From Candidatus Tokpelaia sp. JSC189 (GTDB lineage Bacteria; Pseudomonadota; Alphaproteobacteria; Rhizobiales; Rhizobiaceae): a stretch of DNA of 64,000 bases. The DNA lies in NCBI GenBank assembly GCA_003331045.1, contig QENA01000038.1, positions 1 to 64,000 of the forward strand. The letters run 5' to 3'. The notes beneath the pieces are model-generated. The model did no database searches. It was given only the letters and a program-made list of their open reading frames with translations, and was not told the DNA's origin. Each line of letters opens with the position of its first letter. The first letter of the stretch is position 1. The position numbers were made by a program, and so were the translations under genes. Shown one piece after another: positions 60,706-64,000 of the stretch.

Positions 60706-62763
60706 TCAACTCTGCGCCAGAGCCGAGCATTCCGCCATAACGGCAGATGCTCTTGCAATGGGATTCGTAAGATAAAAATCCTTGACAGGTGAAATAAATG
60801 GATAGTTGCTCACAGTGCCTATCTTTCTGCCAAGTGCGATAATATCATCAGCCTTACCAGACAAGATTTCGCCAACAGCACCAAAATGCGGATAATCTCT
60901 CACCAGATTCTTCCGCAGGGCATAGAGCGAATCAAAAGGCAAGCGATTCCCCAGAATCGCGGACAGAGCACGAAGAATCGCCCAGTCTTCTTTGGCTTCT
61001 CCCGGTGGAAAACCGGCACGGTTAGTCATCTGAACCCGCCCTTCTGTATTGACATAAAGACCTGTTTTTTCTGTGTAGGCAGAAGCCGGCAATACCACAT
61101 CAGCAGTATGCGTACCCCTGTCTCCATGGCTGCCAATATAAATAATAAAGCCTTTTTTTGTTGATAGATCAATTTCATCCGCCCCCAGCAAAAAGAGGAC
61201 CGCGGAATCACGCACAATATCAGCAGCTGTGGTGCCATTCCTGCCAATAAAACCAATATCAAGACCACCAACACGCGATGCAGCTGTATGCAGCACGGCA
61301 AAACCATTCCATTTATCAGAAACAGCACCTACATCGGTCCCAAGCTTGGCTGCCAGTTGCAGTACCTGTGCGCCATCTTTGCCAATAAGTGCTCCTTGCC
61401 CGATCAAGATAAGCGGTTTTCTCGCTTTTTTCAGACTGCTAAAAAAAGTGCCCTCTCCGGCAGCAAGCCTGCTTAAAGCTTCCGTACCTGCACCCAGATA
61501 ATCATAGGCATAACGCAGTTCACACTGTTCACCGATCATACCGATCGGATACGATCCCATACTCTGCCGCTTGAAAAGCCTAGCATTCAGGACAGCTGCT
61601 TCAAAACGCGGATTGCTGCCAATAATCAGAAAAGCATCAGATTCTTCGATTCCGGCAATAGTGGGATTGAAAATATAACTTGCCCGTCCCAATGCAGGAT
61701 TCAAAGACACGCCATCCTGACGACAATCAATATCCTCTGACCCTAAAGACTTGAGCAGAAGTTTCAAGGCATACATCTCTTCAACAGTCGCCAGATCACC
61801 AGCAATAGCACCGATCTTTTCTTTTTTTGTCTTGTCGATTGCAAATTTGATAGCGGTAAAGGCCTCTTCCCAGCTGGCTGCAGCAAGGCACCCCTTCTGG
61901 TTTCGTAAATAAGGACGATCAAGACGTTGAGTCCGCAGACCATCCCAGATGAAACGGGTCTTGTCAGAAATCCATTCTTCATTCACTGCTTCATTGATGC
62001 GGGGAATGATGCGCATGACCTCGCGCCCGCGAGTATCAATACGGATTGAACTACCCAATGCATCCATGACATCAATAGATTCGGTTTTTTTGAGCTCCCA
62101 TGGGCGGGCATAAAAGGCATAAGGCCGCGACGTCAGCGCACCGACAGGACAAAGATCAATCACATTGCCCTGCAGTTCCGATGTCATAGCCCGCTCAAGA
62201 AATGTTGTAATCTCGGCATCTTCACCCCGGCCAACTAGCCCAAGTTCGGAAATACCGGCAATCTCTGTTGTAAAGCGCACGCAACGCGTGCAATGAATGC
62301 AGCGTGTCATCACTGTCTTGACCAATGGTCCAATATATTTATCTTCGACAACCCGCTTATTTTCTGTATAACGTGAAAAGTCCCGGCCATAAGCCATCGC
62401 CTGATCCTGAAGATCACATTCGCCGCCTTGATCACAGATCGGGCAATCCAATGGATGGTTGATAAGAAGAAACTCCATCACACCTTCACGCGATTTCTTC
62501 ACCATCGGCGTATTGGTAAATATTTCTGGCGGCTCTCCATTAGGGCCTAGACGCAAATCAAGAACCTCCATAGCGCACGATGCAATCGGTTTGGAGGGAC
62601 CATCCTTCAGTTCAACAAGACACATACGGCAGTTACCTGGAATAGAAAGACGTTCATGAAAACAAAAACGTGGAATCTCAACACCCGCCGCCTCAGCTGC
62701 CTGAAGCAATGTATAATGATCAGGAACCTCGATCTCCTTGCCATCAATTTTGATTTTTGCCAT
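60706..62763 (-). CDS. nuoG: NADH-quinone oxidoreductase subunit G
   Basis: NuoG is the large iron-sulfur subunit of the peripheral arm. The 685-residue protein begins with a [2Fe-2S] domain (PRFCFHERLSIPGNCRMC), the His-Cys N5 motif HPLDCPICDQGGECDLQDQA and a [4Fe-4S] motif CIHCTRCVRF, followed by a molybdopterin-oxidoreductase-like domain without a cofactor site. Length is normal for the short alphaproteobacterial type. The gap of 78 bases to nuoF shows no extra gene. Confidence 0.97.
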   Translation of the reverse strand: MAKIKIDGKEIEVPDHYTLLQAAEAAGVEIPRFCFHERLSIPGNCRMCLVELKDGPSKPIASCAMEVLDLRLGPNGEPPEIFTNTPMVKKSREGVMEFLLINHPLDCPICDQGGECDLQDQAMAYGRDFSRYTENKRVVEDKYIGPLVKTVMTRCIHCTRCVRFTTEIAGISELGLVGRGEDAEITTFLERAMTSELQGNVIDLCPVGALTSRPYAFYARPWELKKTESIDVMDALGSSIRIDTRGREVMRIIPRINEAVNEEWISDKTRFIWDGLRTQRLDRPYLRNQKGCLAAASWEEAFTAIKFAIDKTKKEKIGAIAGDLATVEEMYALKLLLKSLGSEDIDCRQDGVSLNPALGRASYIFNPTIAGIEESDAFLIIGSNPRFEAAVLNARLFKRQSMGSYPIGMIGEQCELRYAYDYLGAGTEALSRLAAGEGTFFSSLKKARKPLILIGQGALIGKDGAQVLQLAAKLGTDVGAVSDKWNGFAVLHTAASRVGGLDIGFIGRNGTTAADIVRDSAVLFLLGADEIDLSTKKGFIIYIGSHGDRGTHTADVVLPASAYTEKTGLYVNTEGRVQMTNRAGFPPGEAKEDWAILRALSAILGNRLPFDSLYALRKNLVRDYPHFGAVGEILSGKADDIIALGRKIGTVSNYPFISPVKDFYLTNPIARASAVMAECSALAQS

Positions 62764-62841
62764 TGTTCTTCCAGACTGGAGGCACCGCCACCTGTTTCTT
62801 TATATCATCTAACCAAATACAAAAGCCTGATAAAAGACCCT

Positions 62842-64000
62842 TTATTCCACTACCTGCAAGGCAATATTTCTGCTCTGAACCGCATTGTGCGTATAAGCAT
62901 CAATCCGCTTTTCAATTTCGGGCCGGAAATTTCGGATAAGACCTTGCACCGGCCATGCCGCCGCATCTCCCAGAGCGCAAATTGTATGCCCTTCAATTTG
63001 TTTTGAAACATCAAAAAGCAGCTCAATCTCGCGTTTCTGTGCCTGTCCTTCAAGCATACGACTAAGAAGGCGCATCATCCATCCGGTTCCCTCACGGCAA
63101 GGCGTGCATTGACCGCAGCTTTCATGTTTGAAGAAAACCGAAAAGCGCCAGATCGCTTTAATGATATCTGTTGATTTATCCATAATAATCACGCCACCAG
63201 TGCCAAAGGACGACTTGACTTCTCTCAACCCGTCAAAGTCCATGATCACATCCATCATATCCTCACCACGTACTACAGGACAAGATGCGCCGCCAGGAAC
63301 AACTCCCAATAGATTATCCCACCCACCATGAATACCGCCGGCATGTTTTTCAATCAATTCCCGAAATGAAATTCCCATGGCTTCTTCCACTACGCAGGGA
63401 GTATTGACATGACCAGAGATCATAAAAAGCTTGGTACCAACATTATTGGGGCGACCAATGGAAGAAAACCATGAAGCACCCCGCCGTAGAATGGCCGGAA
63501 CAACAGCAATGGATTCCACATTGTTAACTGTTGTGGGACAACCATAAAGCCCTATATTGGCAGGAAACGGAGGTTTAAGCCGGGGCTGCCCTTTCTTGCC
63601 TTCAAGGCTTTCCAGGAGAGCTGTCTCCTCACCGCAGATATAAGCCCCAGCTCCATGATGTACGATAATATCACAAACATGACCATGATTTGTCTTTTTT
63701 CCTAAAAGACCTACCGAATAGCATTCCTCAACGGCTGCTTCGAGTACTTCACGTTCACGGATAAACTCACCGCGGATATAAATAAAAACTGTATGAGCTT
63801 GCATGGCAAAGGAAGCGATAATACAGCCTTCAAGCAATGTATGCGGTTCATGACGCAAAATCTCGCGATCTTTACAGGTTCCGGGTTCAGATTCATCTGC
63901 ATTGATAACTAAATAATGTGGTCGACCATCACTTCTCTTCGGCATAAAAGACCATTTCATCCCCGTTGAGAATCCTGCTCCACCGCGGCCGCGCAGGCCC
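62842..64000 (-). CDS. nuoF: NADH-quinone oxidoreductase subunit F (5' end beyond window)
   Basis: NuoF binds FMN and NADH and carries cluster N3. The frame runs open to the right edge, where [20 protein letters not shown] encodes the NADH/FMN-binding glycine-rich loop. Further on are [35 protein letters not shown] and the cluster motif [14 protein letters not shown]. About 386 residues are in view of an expected 430 or so. The first ATG inside the window is internal. nuoA-E should follow to the right. Confidence 0.96.
   Translation of the reverse strand, partial: GLRGRGGAGFSTGMKWSFMPKRSDGRPHYLVINADESEPGTCKDREILRHEPHTLLEGCIIASFAMQAHTVFIYIRGEFIREREVLEAAVEECYSVGLLGKKTNHGHVCDIIVHHGAGAYICGEETALLESLEGKKGQPRLKPPFPANIGLYGCPTTVNNVESIAVVPAILRRGASWFSSIGRPNNVGTKLFMISGHVNTPCVVEEAMGISFRELIEKHAGGIHGGWDNLLGVVPGGASCPVVRGEDMMDVIMDFDGLREVKSSFGTGGVIIMDKSTDIIKAIWRFSVFFKHESCGQCTPCREGTGWMMRLLSRMLEGQAQKREIELLFDVSKQIEGHTICALGDAAAWPVQGLIRNFRPEIEKRIDAYTHNAVQSRNIALQVVE

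Overview
This window looks like chromosomal DNA of an AT-rich, genome-reduced alphaproteobacterium of the Rhizobiales (Hyphomicrobiales), close to Bartonellaceae. The evidence is the Rhizobiales-type gene order (SPOR protein-argS-dgt with divergent erpA; cckA with a divergent FliO-like gene; rpiA-DUF2059-gor; dnaE-lolD-lolC-proS-rnj-birA-nuoN...F), an NDUFA12-type complex I gene, the short alphaproteobacterial ProRS, and low GC with many decayed intergenic stretches. A complete urease operon in such a background fits ant-gut Rhizobiales such as Candidatus Tokpelaia. That species assignment is inference from remembered literature and was not tested by a search.

Layout, left to right. (1) 401-5969, minus strand: a complete urease operon in the transcribed order ureD-A-J-B-C-E-F-G, with a HupE/UreJ permease gene between ureA and ureB. 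(2) 6450-9592: a zinc-uptake locus, znuA (minus) divergent from znuC-znuB-zur (plus), with a Zur-like site in the divergent promoter and an apparent frameshift at the 3' end of znuC. (3) 9593-11474: gene-poor DNA with decayed reading frames and two tRNA genes, Arg(CCG) and Leu(GAG). (4) 11475-18905: folE-hisI, an IscU/NifU-like scaffold gene with yidD, thrS, gatB, an NDUFA12-like gene and a DUF2155 gene. (5) 19183-26705: a large SPOR-domain membrane protein, argS, dgt, erpA and a secreted protein with no clear start codon. (6) 26706-35217: a 1-kb decayed stretch, the cell-cycle kinase gene cckA, a FliO-like gene, purU, nadK and a DEAD-box helicase gene. (7) 35234-42998, minus: gltX, nadE, class II DAHP synthase, gor, a DUF2059 gene and rpiA. 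(8) 43136-64000, minus: dnaE, lolD, lolC, proS, rnj, birA and the distal half of the complex I operon from nuoN back to a nuoF cut by the window edge.

How the parts work together. Urease releases ammonia from urea, and UreJ probably supplies nickel. The znu/zur locus provides zinc, and a related palindrome in front of folE suggests that Zur also reaches the zinc enzyme GTP cyclohydrolase I. Most of the rest is core housekeeping: five aminoacyl-tRNA synthetases (Thr, Arg, Glu, Pro, plus the GatB amidotransferase route), NAD synthesis and phosphorylation, Fe-S assembly, lipoprotein export, replication and respiration. I saw no insertion sequence, prophage, CRISPR array, rRNA operon or toxin-antitoxin pair. 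The unusual signals are the regulatory palindromes, the znuC frameshift, and several eroded genes that match gaps in the expected Rhizobiales gene order.
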